Notes: a model not told the origin generated them from the letters alone. DNA of 64,000 bases from Hyalella azteca (GCF_000764305.2 NW_025931927.1:128122-192121), one strand, 5' to 3'; counted from the first letter of the stretch, positions 12,481 through 23,650 are shown. Program-made: numbers and translations.

Positions 12481-12573
12481 AGGTACCTGTACAACATCAT
12501 CGCCGAATCATCGCCGAATCATCGCCGAAATATTCACTGGTCGTTGATTAAATGCATGCATTGAGTCATGCTG

Positions 12574-12760
12574 CACTCAGAGAAATAAATGAGACTTTGA
12601 ACTTTGCGTTTTTTCCCTTATGTGGGTCATCTTGACCTAGTTTGACCCAGAAAAGAGACGTATCATGCAGTGCTACACGCAGCCAGTGTCTATGTTTGGG
12701 CAGTATAACCCAAAGGATGTTGACCAATCTTTTCCGCTGTGTGCATGCATGTATTGAGTG
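12574..12760. mobile_element. M1 short inverted-repeat element
   Basis: CACTCAGAGAAATAAATGAG at the left and TATTGAGTG at the right, with an internal 'gggtcatcttgacc' motif. The ends are preceded and followed by 'gcatgca'-rich sequence. Confidence 0.7.
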
Positions 12761-13424
12761 CATTTAGAAGCCAGTGAATGACCAATATCTGTCCAATGTC
12801 AATTATATTATTAGTGTCTAATCACCAGATCGTCGGTGGTCTCTACTCATCAAGCTTCACATGATGTAAGAATATATAGAAAAACAGATAACGCGATGTT
12901 TATATACTAAAAAATAAATAATAGTTGTGTACAGGATAGCCATACTGCTAAGTGTACCTAGTTATAGGTGGAGATAAACTAAAAAGCTTATTTTCGGATT
13001 AATTAACTCCCTCGCACACACAAAGTAAAGTTTAATGTAAATATTAGCTTTACTTATATTTTTAGTGTACAGCGTACGGACTGTTGCATGCATAAAACAT
13101 TTTGATACAATTGACTATTTATTTTGGAATTACAGAATAAGTTCTTATTTGTAGTAATTTACGTATACGCGGTATTAAGTTGAACGCATGTGCTTGTACA
13201 CGAGAAATGACTTCTGAGATCTGAAAATGATTTTTGTGCTGGTATTGATTTTAAGCTGCTGTGCGCAGTAGGCGCTCTAGTTACTTTAGATTTATATTGA
13301 GAGCTTGGCATGCCTTTGCTGTTGATCGTGATTTAATAGATCCACATTTGTAGATTTGCGGACTCTCTTTCTTGACCGAGATGAAATTAGCTAGTGACAA
13401 ACCATAGCAAGCTCAGTTTATGAT

Positions 13425-13462
13425 CTGTCTCTTATACACATCTAGATGTGTATAAGAGACAG
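13425..13462. other. Nextera mate-pair junction adapter (assembly artefact)
   Basis: The identical 38-bp head-to-head Tn5 mosaic-end pair as at 10302. The left flank is unique sequence; the right flank is a 27-bp minisatellite. Confidence 0.95.
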
Positions 13463-13590
13463 GCCCTTGGTCCTCCACTGTAGAAGTGAGCCCTAGGTCC
13501 TCCACTGTAGGAAGTGAGTCCTTGGTCCTCCACTGTAGAAGTGAGCCCTAGGTCCCCCACTGTAGAAGTGAGCCCTACAACCTCCACTAT
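13463..13590. repeat. 27-bp minisatellite A (ccactgtagaagtgagcccta-type)
   Basis: About four and a half copies of a 27-bp unit, starting at the adapter. The same unit in the same orientation recurs at 22697-22804. Confidence 0.9.
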
Positions 13591-13911
13591 TGAATATCTG
13601 CACATTGTTTAGTGCGAAATAAGCGCCAGTTAACAGAGTTCAGGCGTCATGGCCATGGTGGTGAATATTCAGATTGTTTGAGGTCTTTTGGTACCATACA
13701 GAGAAGATAAATTTCGTTGAAATTTCGTTATTTTTAACGAAAAACTTGGGCCATCCTTGTCTGTAGGATCCTTGTTTTACCGAGGCTGTTTGTTGGATAT
13801 TTTTTTTTACCGAAGCTGCATGAAAATGGTATGATATGCTTGATTCAGAACGAGAATTGTACTGCAAAGTATGGCTGATCCCAAAAATCGAGACGGTATA
13901 AGTCCCCACTG

Positions 13912-13995
13912 GTACTACCTCCCCACATGCCTGGTACTACCTCCCCACTTGCCTGGTACTACCTCTCCACTTGCCTGGTACTACCTCTCCTCCGG
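13912..13995. repeat. 22-bp minisatellite (cctggtactacctccccact)
   Basis: Four copies of a pyrimidine-rich unit, ending just before 'ccggtaagt'. Confidence 0.85.
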
Positions 13996-15035
13996 TAAGT
14001 AATCACCATGCAAATTCGAGTCTTTGTTACCGAGCGTCGCTCTGACATCGAATTCGATGCGGTCGCCCTGGGCCGGTTTGGTCTATGAGTATAATTCATG
14101 TTGCCGCGTCCTCAGCATACATGTTCTTGACGATTCTACGTACATTCTCAAGTTCTCGGATTATATAACAAGTCGGCTACATATTTCTGATTGGTTTGTG
14201 TACTTTTTGGGGAGTGTAAGCTCAGGTTTTGCCCATGTATATGGTTGTTAGGGTTGTAGGGAACTTGCCAAATAATCGGTAAGTTTGTAATTGGTACCAA
14301 TTACCTGTTGCTGACTAGCAGTTTGATATACGACGAAGCGATCGCATTCGATCGCTTCGCTCATCAGGCCTATAGAGTAAAATTTGTTACGTGATAACAT
14401 TATTAATTTTGGACAATATTGATGTTGAGGCTATCTATTTAAAATCATCGTCATAGGAAATTGTTTGACCTTTGCCATGCTTAAATCAAGAGTATAGCGC
14501 TGTGGAATCATACCTTTTATCTTTTCCATCTTATGCTGAACATTTCTGGTATCTGATAATCTGGAGACTTTGTGATGAATTATTGTTTCCTTTGTAAGTA
14601 TGAGACTACTCCAAAATATAGTCGAGATTATTCATTCAATTTCCAAACCAGATATATCGGTTTTTGTCATGTTAAAACAGTAACTAGACAAAAAAATACA
14701 GTCCAGAGCAAGTTAATGATACTTTATGAATGAATTTATGAATTTTAATTTATTTATTCTAAATTACCGAGTAATCGAATGCGTGAGTAATCCAAATATT
14801 ACTTGAAATTTCCGGTGCCACAAGAATAGTGGCCTTAAGACTTGAGTTTCTACGTTGCGATCAAGATTGATTTGCTGTGGGTTTCTGGTCTACCACGGCA
14901 CTTACGCCTGGAATTCCACGGTATCTTCGCCGTGTTGTTAGGGATGATTATCTTCAGTCGACGGTAATTTCGAACGCGGTATCCCTCGGGGCATCGTTTC
15001 CTGAGGCGCTGAAGCTATGGTGCTATACCCATTGC
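13996..15035. other. Non-coding stretch with a perfect hairpin at 14335-14358
   Basis: GAAGCGATCG at 14335-14344 pairs with CGATCGCTTC at 14349-14358 around a 4-nt loop. Otherwise the stretch is AT-rich with no supported gene. Confidence 0.55.
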
Positions 15036-15385
15036 TGCCTCCCACGACTTCGGTATAGTGCTACCCTATAGCTGGAGGAATGGGGTATAGCTTTAGGGCT
15101 ATACCCTATTGCCTGGGGCATTGGTATAGCAATAGTGCTATAATCAATAGCCTGGGTCTGGAGTATAGCTATAGTGCTATACCCCATAGCTGGGGCATAT
15201 GGCATAGTTATAGTGTAATACCCCATGCATGCAGGGGCATGGAGCAAAGCTATAGTGCTATACCCCATAGCTGGGGCATGTGGCATAATTATAGTGTAAT
15301 ACCCCATGGCAGGGGCATGGGGCAAAGCTACAGTGCTATACCCCATGGCTTGGACATGGGTATAGCTTCAGTGCTAGACCCCATC
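15036..15385. repeat. Palindromic minisatellite (gctatacccc...tggggtatagc)
   Basis: Units of about 30 bp, in dimers of about 60 bp, combine 'agctatagtgctatacccca' and 'tagctggggcatg'. The units are self-complementary, so both strands give similar-looking open frames (repeated GYS and AIP motifs). I regard these as repeat translations. Confidence 0.85.
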
Positions 15386-16081
15386 TCTACCTCCCACTAC
15401 TCCACCATCTCGCACGCTCCTCCATTAAACACGTATTGTCTTGTGGTCGACACAGCTTCGTGCTGGCCGTGTTGACATACCGGCTCCGGTTAAAACCTCC
15501 GCGGTCGAAATTAACCTTAAATTCTGTGGCTCCTAACCGAGTCCTAAAGAAATATTCCTATGTGAGCTTCAGTCCTGGGTTCGTCGAAAGTTTGATTCTT
15601 CCTAGCAGCTTAGAATGTTATTGCGGGTTAGAATTATGTGAATTAACTTACGTTTGCGAATAATTACGTACGAATTTTAATCGAGAAGGTATACTATATA
15701 GATACTATATGTACCTATGCTAAATGTATGCTATATGTATACTATAATGCATACCATAGTTTTTCAAGTGAATGGAATTGGAGTGAATCAGGCACACCAT
15801 TAATATTCGTGCTATTGTATGTAAATTGTGGATTTCGTTACAAAAATTATGAGTATATCCACCTTTTACCTCTCTAACAATATTTCTTTTTTGTCGCCCT
15901 ATCATCTTACCTCAGCATCATCTAGCCTCAGCCTAATCGAAAATTCAAGTGAATCTACTTTTCGAAAGTTAATTTTATTTCCAAATTTCGACCCATTTTG
16001 CTTCGCCCGACGAAAGGTACGATCGAGCTAGCAGGTGAGAGGCCGTTTATGTCTCTAATGACGCCTTGACGAGTCGTTTGA

Positions 16082-16155
16082 CTGTCTCGGCGTCTCTTTT
16101 CATGTGATCTGTCTCGGCGTCTCTTTTCATGTGATCTGTCCCAGCGTCTCTTTTC
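16082..16155. repeat. 27-bp minisatellite B (gatctgtctcggcgtctctt-type)
   Basis: Nearly three copies. The same unit in the same orientation recurs at 22843-22952. Its antisense frame repeats MKRDAETDH. Confidence 0.9.
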
Positions 16156-16345
16156 ATATGGGGCTTGGTAGGGTGGTGAGGCTTGGTAGGGTGGTGGGGC
16201 TTGGTAGGGTGATGGGGCTTGGTAGGGTGGTGAGGCTTGGTAAGGTGGTGGGGCTTGGTAGGGTGATGAGGCTTGGTAGGGTGGTGGGGCTTGGTAGGGT
16301 GGTGGGGCTTGGTGGTGTGGTAGGACTTGATTTGATGGGGCTTGG
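16156..16345. repeat. 18-bp minisatellite (gggcttggtagggtggtg)
   Basis: About ten purine-rich copies follow minisatellite B directly. The opposite strand reads as TKPHHP repeats because 18 is a multiple of three. Confidence 0.9.
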
Positions 16346-16694
16346 TGGGGATGGTTGTGGGGTGGCTGAGTTCGTTATGGTGGTGTAGTACGAAGTGGTG
16401 GATTGCGGAGGGGTTGAGAAGCATGATGGAACTAAGGATGGGTGGTTGGCGGAACACAAAGAGGGAGGCGTGAATGAGTGGTGGAAAAGGGGGGAGGAGA
16501 TGGTGAAAGAATGGTGAGGTGGTGGAGCTTGGTAAAGTTAGCTTAGAATAATGCTCGGTTCACTCTGTACTGCCAGACATATGCCAGTCACAGTCCAGTC
16601 TAATATTCTTTAATGCATTTCCGTAGAAGCATTCCCAATAGCCGTGCAAGGCACCTGCATGGCAATGGTGCGAATGCTTCTATGGAGATGAATT

Positions 16695-16850
16695 AAAAAA
16701 TATAACTCAGAACTCACTGCAGTGAGTGACAGAGAGCGCATTTTCTCGTCGAAGAAAACTTGAGGTCACGGACAGACGGACGGACATACGGACAGACAGA
16801 CGGACGGACGGACATGGCGAGCACAATAGTGCATTTTTTTCGGGTGGATA
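16695..16850. mobile_element. M2 element with (GACG/GACA) microsatellite core
   Basis: 'actcactgcagtgagtgacag', then 'agcgcattttctcgtcg', a GACA/GACG tetranucleotide run, then 'catggcgagcacaatagtgc'. Two fuller copies at 18.5 and 18.8 kb end in the inverted copy 'gagaaaatgcgct'. This copy lacks that right end. Confidence 0.7.
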
Positions 16851-17004
16851 GCTAGAGGTCAGCATAGCCCAAGTCCACAGTGCGATTCATATACCTTCCC
16901 AAGCATAACGCAGCCGGGCATCTTCACGGCTTTTGACATAAAGCGCCCACCACAACAGCGCCGTTCAGTCACAGGCCGGAGCGCATACTTTTACAGGCCG
17001 GAGC

Positions 17005-17124
17005 ACAACTGGCCGGGGCGCAACAGGCCCTACTGCAACAGCTACTCCGAAAGTAACCTAACCTAACCTAACATAACCTGCGCCTCCTGTTGCGGTAGGG
17101 CCTGTTGCGCTCCGGCCAGTTGCG
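17005..17124. repeat. Hairpin with TTAGG-type telomere-like loop
   Basis: The arm at 17005-17042 ('ggcgcaacaggccctact' core) is the near-perfect inverse of 17087-17124. The loop at 17054-17079 carries tandem TAACC, a rotation of CCTAA, which is the complement of the arthropod telomere repeat TTAGG. It may be a small inverted-repeat element that has captured an interstitial telomeric run. Function is unknown. Confidence 0.7.
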
Positions 17125-17468
17125 CTGCGGCGCTGTGGAGCAGTGGCTGTGTTGTGCAAAGCGGATTTACTGTTAGCTGGAGTTACCCACAGCTCATTGG
17201 TCTGAGGCTATGCGTAGATATTGCATGCTGATGGTTGGCGTTAGGCCCAGGGCCTATTTACGAGTCAATTTTGTTACCCACGGCTGCGCTCCCCATTTTT
17301 TCCATAAATGAGAAAATGCGCTAAAAATATTAGAGTGAACCGTGACTGGCATATGATATGCCTGGTACTTGCCCGGCACTATGGTGTGAACTCGGCCTAC
17401 TGGATGGTAGAGTGGTAACGACAAGGTGAAAATGTATCTAATCTTAACACTTTCCATTCCCTCCGCAG

Positions 17469-17531
17469 GGATCTGCTACGATGCACACCAAGAACGTCAA
17501 CGTGACGCAAGCTGAGAGCGCCAACGCCGAG
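17469..17531 (+). CDS. Gene A exon, probable start codon exon
   Basis: Acceptor 'ttccattccctccgcag' precedes 17469 and donor 'gccgag|gtgagg' follows 17531. It is 63 bp and open in the phase-0 frame. An ATG at 17481 (context GCTACGATGC) gives MHTKNVNV..., and the exon continues in phase 0 into the 19128 exon. An acceptor upstream of the ATG implies a 5' non-coding exon (not identified) or further upstream coding sequence. A chance splice-site pair is the alternative, but the exact phase fit argues against it. Confidence 0.55.
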
Positions 17532-17899
17532 GTGAGGCATACAATAAAAAAAGGCTTCATTAAGGAGCAAAATTGCCTCGAAACTCGAACCAAAAATTGT
17601 TGACTGTTGCAATAGTGCTTATGGGCGTCACTGAGACTAAATTAATGAGTGTAATTAATGAGTGTATTATGTTGTTCTTCAGTTTGGAGCGTGTAAACAT
17701 AAAAACTTGATTTCATGACACATAGTCTGCATTTGCGGCCTTTTTACAAGAAATGTTATGTATAAAAATGTTTAGGATTTACATAACTGTAGAGGTTATG
17801 CAAGTTCTAGTTGCAATATTGTACCTTAGCTGTCTACCGTCTACTACATTTAGACAAAATTAATGAGTTATATTGGCCAAATAATTAAACACTTTTTTA

Positions 17900-18007
17900 A
17901 CGTAGCACTGATGCACCCTTTTATTAGCCAAACTGAGTCAAGATGACCCACACAAGGATAAAAATTGCATCGCTACTTGAAGAAAGTGAACTCATTTCCC
18001 CGAGAGT
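17900..18007. mobile_element. M1 element, partial
   Basis: 'cgtagcactgatgcaccct', 'gagtcaagatgacccacac' and 'actcatttccccgagag' correspond to the right half of the M1 element in reverse orientation. The other end is missing. Confidence 0.6.
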
Positions 18008-18487
18008 AGCCAAAGTAGCACAGTAGTACCAGAAGTAGCATTATACATTAGTTAAATAGTTTCACTTACCACACTGATACGTCCAGGTGCTGAATTTTGA
18101 TTTTATTAAAAATATTTGTTAAATTATGGTATGAATAAGAACTTTTTTGGATTCAGATACTTATAAATGAAAAAAGAGGAGAATTTAGTCAAACATCTCT
18201 GCATGTGCACAATTCTTCAAGCCATGCTCATATTCAAACAGTTATTGCTGAAATAAATTTGTTTTCTTCGAAACCTTCGAATTCGGAGGGAGAAAATGTG
18301 TGTCTTTGATGATAAACTAAAATAAATTGGAGCGTCCACAACATCGCTTTGTGCACGGCTAGTGCCAGCGATTGAAATCTCTGAAAATTTTCAGGATGAA
18401 AATGGGCACATTTGTATCAAGCTAATGTAACATAATAACTATGAAATGCTACTTAATCAAGCTGGGACCTGAAATACTCTTTTATTG

Positions 18488-18651
18488 AAAAAAATATAAC
18501 TCAGTACTCACTGCAGTCTGCAGTGAGTGACAGAGAGCGCATATTCTCGTCGACGAAAACGTGTAGTCACGGACTGACAGACGGACGGACAGACGGACAT
18601 GGCGAGCACAATAGTGCATTTTTTCGTAAATGAGAAAATGCGCTAAAAAGA
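18488..18651. mobile_element. M2 element
   Basis: 'actcagtactcactgcagt', 'gagcgcatattctcgtcgac', a GACG/GACA run, 'catggcgagcacaatagtgc', then the terminal inverted 'gagaaaatgcgctaaaa'. Confidence 0.75.
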
Positions 18652-18771
18652 GCGGGCTGAGAAACGACGACTCTGAGGTCAAAAATTACTATTTCAACCG
18701 CAACTCTTTCCAAACGGATTAAGGAAAGTGAAGGGGGATTATTTTGTTACGATATACCATGCTCAAATTTA

Positions 18772-18926
18772 AAAAAATAACTCAGTACTCACTGCAGTGA
18801 GTGACAGGGAGCGCATTTTCTCGTCGACGAAAACTTGAGGTCACGGACGGACAGACGGACAGACAGACAGACAGACATGGCGAGCACAATAGTGCATTTT
18901 TTCCATAAAAGAGAAAATGCGCTAAA
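18772..18926. mobile_element. M2 element
   Basis: Same order of blocks as the copy at 18488, with a shorter tetranucleotide run (gacagacagacagacag). The 'gcgcattttctc' and 'gagaaaatgcgc' ends are inverted repeats. Confidence 0.75.
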
Positions 18927-19127
18927 AAGTTTCATGTGTTGAAATTGTGTGTAGAATTTGTGCCGGTTAGGAGAACTTATCTTTAATTATCATTGCAAAT
19001 TGTTTTCAATCTTGAATTAATGACTTACAACTTTGAACGTAAAAATGCACTGAACAAACTGAATTCTAATGCACAACGGATGCATTCAATATTCAATGTG
19101 AATTAAAATTCTTTTTTTTTTCTTCAG

Positions 19128-19578
19128 ACGATACTGAGCAACAAACACGACCAACAAAACTGTGAATCGCCAGTGAAAAAGCAAATTTTCGAGAGCATTC
19201 CAGAAAATTCTTTCCTTCATCGTCTACACCAACAATTTCAGCGACAGCAACCAGCCGATCAACACAGCAACACAACACAACCTCAACAACACGACACTCA
19301 AAACGAGCACATCACCGAGCAACAACACATTCGTATCACGGCATCCGGAGATCAACAATTACAACAACAAGTACAAAATCAACACAAACAACAACTATAT
19401 CATCACCACCAACAGCAACAACAACAACAACAAAATCAACGCTTCCCCCAACTTGGTCCCACGATGTCCCCGAATTCAGCTTCCCCTTACCAACCTCCTC
19501 CTCTGCCCCCGCGATGTCAGCCTCGATCCCCGGTCCGCGAGGACTTAGCCAGGGCACAAATGGTGTCATACGCAGACG
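19128..19578 (+). CDS. Gene A exon, poly-Gln and PPPLPPR segment
   Basis: A strong T-rich acceptor (ending 19127) and a donor 'gacg|gtgagt' (19579) bound 451 bp (phase 0 to 1). The peptide starts TILSNKHDQQ and has a VKKQIFESIPENSFLHRLHQQF stretch that looks helical. A Gln/His-rich tract follows, partly encoded by CAA/CAG runs at 19380-19440. Near the end is QPPPLPPR, a proline-rich motif of the type bound by SH3 domains. The antisense frame at 19336-19569 is a shadow of the CAA-rich codons. This is one of the most secure exons of the gene. Confidence 0.8.
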
Positions 19579-20382
19579 GTGAGTGAATCATAGTATAATT
19601 TAAAGATGATGATGATTATTGTGATTATGATCATGAAACAAACTAATGATTATTTCAACCAGGATTATTCAATAATTATTTCTACAGTAATCATTCTATA
19701 GTGATTACATTTTTTTGTAGGTACGTATGTCTGATTTAATGGGTTCATCATATTAAAGGTTTTGTTCCTCAATTAAATTTCAATTTGTGTATTATTTATT
19801 TATTAGCATAGGACGCAAAGATATTTTTGTGTTACGATGGAAACTGTGAGGAAATTAATCATATCGCGGGAAGTTATTATGGAAAGTATTTGGAAATTAA
19901 CAATCAAATAGCTGGGATAATAAAATGCTTATATCGCAAGAAAAGCAGCAAACAATGTTGCAATAAATCCCTATAGTGTGACAGCAGGAAACAATATTTG
20001 AATTAAATCTCCTGTCCTGGAAACGGAAAACGGTATACAACTTAATTATCATTGCATGTAAATAATTCTAAAATAATTATAAGAACATGAAAACACATTC
20101 AAGTAATAATTTGTCTCGTGTCGTTTAAACGGAAAGCAGGGATAGAATTTTTCTTATATCGTGTGAACGTGAAATGGTTGAATAATTTGCTTCATATCCC
20201 ATGAACGCAAAAAAACGTTAGAATTACTTTATATCGTGTAAGTGTAAAACAATATTTTGATTAAATTTCTTATAATGTAACTTATAAAATTACTACCGAG
20301 ATTGATCGCTGTTGATTTCCTTTTCAAACGGAAGAAACGTTATTTCCATTAATCTCTGCACATGCGATTGCTTTTTCTACAG

Positions 20383-20409
20383 AACATTTGTCACGTAAAC
20401 CAACTACAG
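20383..20409 (+). CDS. Gene A candidate 27-nt microexon
   Basis: A strong acceptor ('gctttttctacag', ending 20382) and a strong donor ('tacag|gtgagc') flank only 27 nt. Read in the required phase (1 in, 1 out) it adds nine residues, completing a Glu codon then HLSRKPTT, without disturbing the frame between the exons at 19128 and 42078. Skipping it would also keep the frame, so it may be alternatively included. Confidence 0.5.
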
Positions 20410-21589
20410 GTGAGCACACACGCTCGGTATTTACCTGGTCTCTAATTACTGCCAGACAATACAGCGATCCGGCCAGGCTCAGCCAACCTGAGTGGTTAGA
20501 CTTGACTGAGTAATGTTCGGTCAGTGTGCCGGTACGGCTCTTCGAGTGAGGTTGTGTTGGTGTGGAGCTAAAAAGTGTTAGTGGAAACTCCCTTTAAAAG
20601 CTCGCTGGGCTTGGTTTTCGTACTGCATCACACAAGCTTCGAAACATTCCTATCATAAGAGTGTTTTCATTCAAGACTGCAAATTTAATGTTAAATTGTG
20701 ATAACCCAATGATATTTTCATAAAAATCCTAATAGCTACTTTGAACTTCTCGGCTATGCAGCGGATCTAATTCCTCAAAGGTAACTTAAAATTGTTTAAA
20801 CGTTGATAAACTATCCACATTGACATTTATAACTTCTGCTTTAAATCACAAAGTTTGCTTTTGTCCAATAGCGATGAGAAATACCAATATACGAGTAAAG
20901 GTTGTTTCTAATGTGGAAGAAGTATGAGGATGAGTAACTTTATGATTAAGTAGTATGAATATAAGTAACTTCTATTGTGGAAGAAGTATTTGCATAATCT
21001 AACGATTAACGTCTGTACTTCTCACTCAGTCAGGGTGGAATTCAGGAGGTTAAAAATGAATAATGGCCCATATCATGTTGGTTCTAAAAATCTAGTACAA
21101 AATTTTAATTTCATGTATACCGTAGTTGATATTTTAGAACCGATCAGTGTACCAGACTGAGACTGGATTGGTCTTGGATACATGAAGCACCATTCCTAAA
21201 ATTCGACTTGTTAACTTAACTGGGCTCTAAGGCTAGAGCTAAGAATTGAGTAGATCTAGAAAATGTCATCATTTTATCAAAAGATCATTCATATAATTTT
21301 TCATCATTGTTTTATTAATTTTTTATACGATTGTACAAATATATTCTCGAAGGCCGGGTTCGTCAGTATTGAAGGTCAGCTCGTGATGCCAATAAAAAGT
21401 TTATACAATACATAAATGACGTCCTAAATGAATGAACCTTGATAAATGTGATAAGACAAATTGCAACTGTTAACGCGCTACCTTCATAAATTTTCTAGCA
21501 GGAACAGCGCAAGTTAAAGAGTTAAAGGACTTTTCTCTGTCGTTAGTGAGTCGAAAAGTCCCCACATCCATAAGTATGATATGGGGTGT

Positions 21590-21631
21590 GAGCAAAATGT
21601 GGACAACAACCTGCTCATTTCTCTGAGTGCT
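21590..21631. mobile_element. M1 element terminal fragment
   Basis: 'gcaaaatgtggacaacaacc' followed by 'tgctcatttctctgagtgctg' matches only the right terminus of the M1 family. Confidence 0.45.
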
Positions 21632-21687
21632 GATACGCAACATTTCCCTTGGTGGTCAAATGACTATTTTCATCGTGAAATGCGAGT

Positions 21688-21833
21688 GGGTTGCGTGCGT
21701 GTTAAGCGTGCGTGTCAAGCGTGCGTGTGAATCGTGCGTGTGAAGCGTGCGTGTCAAGCGTGCGTGTGAAGCGTGCGTGTCTAGCGTGCGTGTCAAGCGT
21801 GCGTGTGAAGCGTGCGTGTCTAGCGTGCCTATA
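21688..21833. repeat. 13-bp minisatellite (aagcgtgcgtgtc/g)
   Basis: About eleven GT/GC-rich copies. A 13-bp period gives repeated peptides in all frames; the apparent THASHARL frames on the minus strand are repeat translations. Confidence 0.9.
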
Positions 21834-21859
21834 GTAGCTGAGTGCATGTTTCAATGTAT

Positions 21860-22018
21860 TGCACACTTGGAAAAATGAAGGAGACTTATTGTCCAAATAT
21901 TATGAAATATAGACGCACTTTCTGCATGTATAACACTGTTACGGTCAGGATGACTCACATAAGGGCACAAGTGCATTGCTGTTTGGACAATGTCGCTCTA
22001 ATTTTTCTCAGCGTGCAC
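21860..22018. mobile_element. M1 element
   Basis: 'cacacttggaaaaatgaagg', 'attgtccaaatatt', 'cggtcaggatgactcacat' and 'aatttttctcagcgtgc' line up with the family, though diverged. Confidence 0.6.
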
Positions 22019-22136
22019 CCGCAGCAATGACATGTCGGATGGAGGAAAGTCATCTTTTCGTCATCGCACGCGCCTGCTTGCTTGCCACAACACGCAGGTT
22101 TCTCTTTCAAGTCGTTCGATTTTCCGGCAGAACATT

Positions 22137-22316
22137 ACACTTAGAAAAATGTATGGTCATATTGTCCAAATAGTGGCACTCTCTCTTGCCCAAAGAACGA
22201 GCAGAGGCTTATGAATTACTGATGCCTTCTTCTGCCGAGCCAAACTGGGTCAGAATGACTCACACAAAGGCAAAAAGTGTATAGCTATTAAGACATGTCC
22301 ACATATTTCTCTGGAG
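22137..22316. mobile_element. M1 element
   Basis: 'cacttagaaaaatg', 'attgtccaaatagtggc', 'aactgggtcagaatgactca', 'gacatgtccacatatttctc'. It lies only about 120 bp from the previous copy, so two copies sit nearly in tandem. Confidence 0.65.
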
Positions 22317-22696
22317 ATGCTGGAGATAGTCGGAGGACGATTTACTGGTCGTAACCTTCATTCGGCGATATAACAATAACCGCGTAAAAAGTCCACTCCA
22401 TAAACTATATTAAAACTATACTGTGCCTTAATTTGATGGAATAGTTTGAATGTAAGTGGTCGTGCACTGAGTGCACTGCAGGTGGTTGATCATCAGTCGG
22501 CGATCTTACAATAAAGGCGTTGAAAGTTCACTCCGTAAGCTACTATAAGAATAGAGGGTGTACTTACATATATATGAAATAATTTGTTGTAATAGAGTGA
22601 ATGTTAAACTCAAATCTTTATCTGCCAGGTAAAGAATCGTGTCAACCTGAGCGGCTTCTTTTAGCCTCTTCACTAGTCACTTCTTACTGTTCTTAG

Positions 22697-22804
22697 CCCC
22701 AACTGTAGAAGTGAACCCTTGGTCCTCCACTGTAGAAGTGAGCCCTAGGTCCTCCACTGTAGAAGTGAGCCCTAGGTCCTCCACTGTAGAAGTGAGCCCT
22801 ACAC
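22697..22804. repeat. 27-bp minisatellite A, second locus
   Basis: About four copies of the same unit as at 13463-13590, ending at an embedded adapter. Confidence 0.9.
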
Positions 22805-22842
22805 CTGTCTCTTATACACATCTAGATGTGTATAAGAGACAG
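22805..22842. other. Nextera mate-pair junction adapter (assembly artefact)
   Basis: Third exact copy of the 38-bp head-to-head mosaic-end pair, here joining minisatellite A to minisatellite B. The open frame spanning it contains the well-known adapter translation VSYTHLDVYKRQ. Confidence 0.95.
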
Positions 22843-22952
22843 GATCTGTCCCGGCGTCTCTTTTCATGTGATCTGTCCCGGCGTCTCTTTTCATGTGATC
22901 TGTCCCGGCGTCTCTTTTCATGTGATCTGTCCCGGCGTCTCTTTTCATGTGA
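22843..22952. repeat. 27-bp minisatellite B, second locus
   Basis: Four nearly identical copies of 'gatctgtcccggcgtctctt...', more uniform than the copies at 16082-16155. Confidence 0.9.
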
Positions 22953-23650
22953 TCACGTAAAGGTAGGACCTACCAATCAGTGTAGGGCCGTAGGTCCTAC
23001 CTCCTATTTTCCAACTCTAATGAGGGTTGCGTCCTTCGCGTGCCTCCTTATGTCTTGTCAACTTACTTTATGTCGACATTCCTGCTTTTTCCTCAACTTT
23101 ATCTTCAATGCTTTAATTTTAGTTATATCAACGCGGCCTTCTATATTGTCGTCAACTTTCTTCATAATGAACACGTTACCCCTACTTCAACTATGCATTC
23201 ATTTCATAAATATTAGTTATATTGCATTGATATTTTAGATTTTTATCCTTTTTCTACCTTTCTATCAATACTTTATCTTTGTTTATGAGTCATCCTACCT
23301 CGATATCTATTTACCTTGCCCCAGGTTTACCTCCACTATACCTTCATTCCATTAACATTAATTCTATTGAAGTTTTGTTGATATATAATTTATATTCCGC
23401 GACATAAAATTAAGCAATTTTCTACCTTTCTATAAATATTTCTCTTAGTCATCATACCTCAGCATCATCTTACCTTTCGTTCATCAATAGACCTGAAAAG
23501 TCATTATACCTGAAGGCCTTCGTCCAATAGATCTGGAGGGCGGGAACTAGAGGCACCGCAGGTCGTTATCCGTCACTGCCTGACCATTACTGGACCTTAT
23601 CAGGAATTTGTTACTCTTTTGCATAATTGCTAGGCGGCCTTGCGGCCTGC

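Larger units (their letters stand above)
17532..19127. other. Gene A intron with M1 and M2 elements
   Basis: This intron of about 1.6 kb holds a partial M1 copy (17900-18007) and two M2 copies (18488-18651 and 18772-18926). It ends in a long T-tract directly before the acceptor at 19126-19127. Nothing else is recognised. Confidence 0.6.

Noticed and set aside
15023..15475. 107- and 131-codon open frames on opposite strands
   Set aside because: Both are translations of the self-complementary minisatellite.
16047..16459. Long open frames with TKPHHP or GLGRVV repeats
   Set aside because: 18-bp and 27-bp minisatellites, periods divisible by three; no splice or start context.
22711..23238. 175-codon open frame with TVEVSPRSS and SCDLSRRLF repeats
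   Set aside because: It runs through minisatellite A, the mate-pair adapter (VSYTHLDVYKRQ is its known translation) and minisatellite B. Not a gene.
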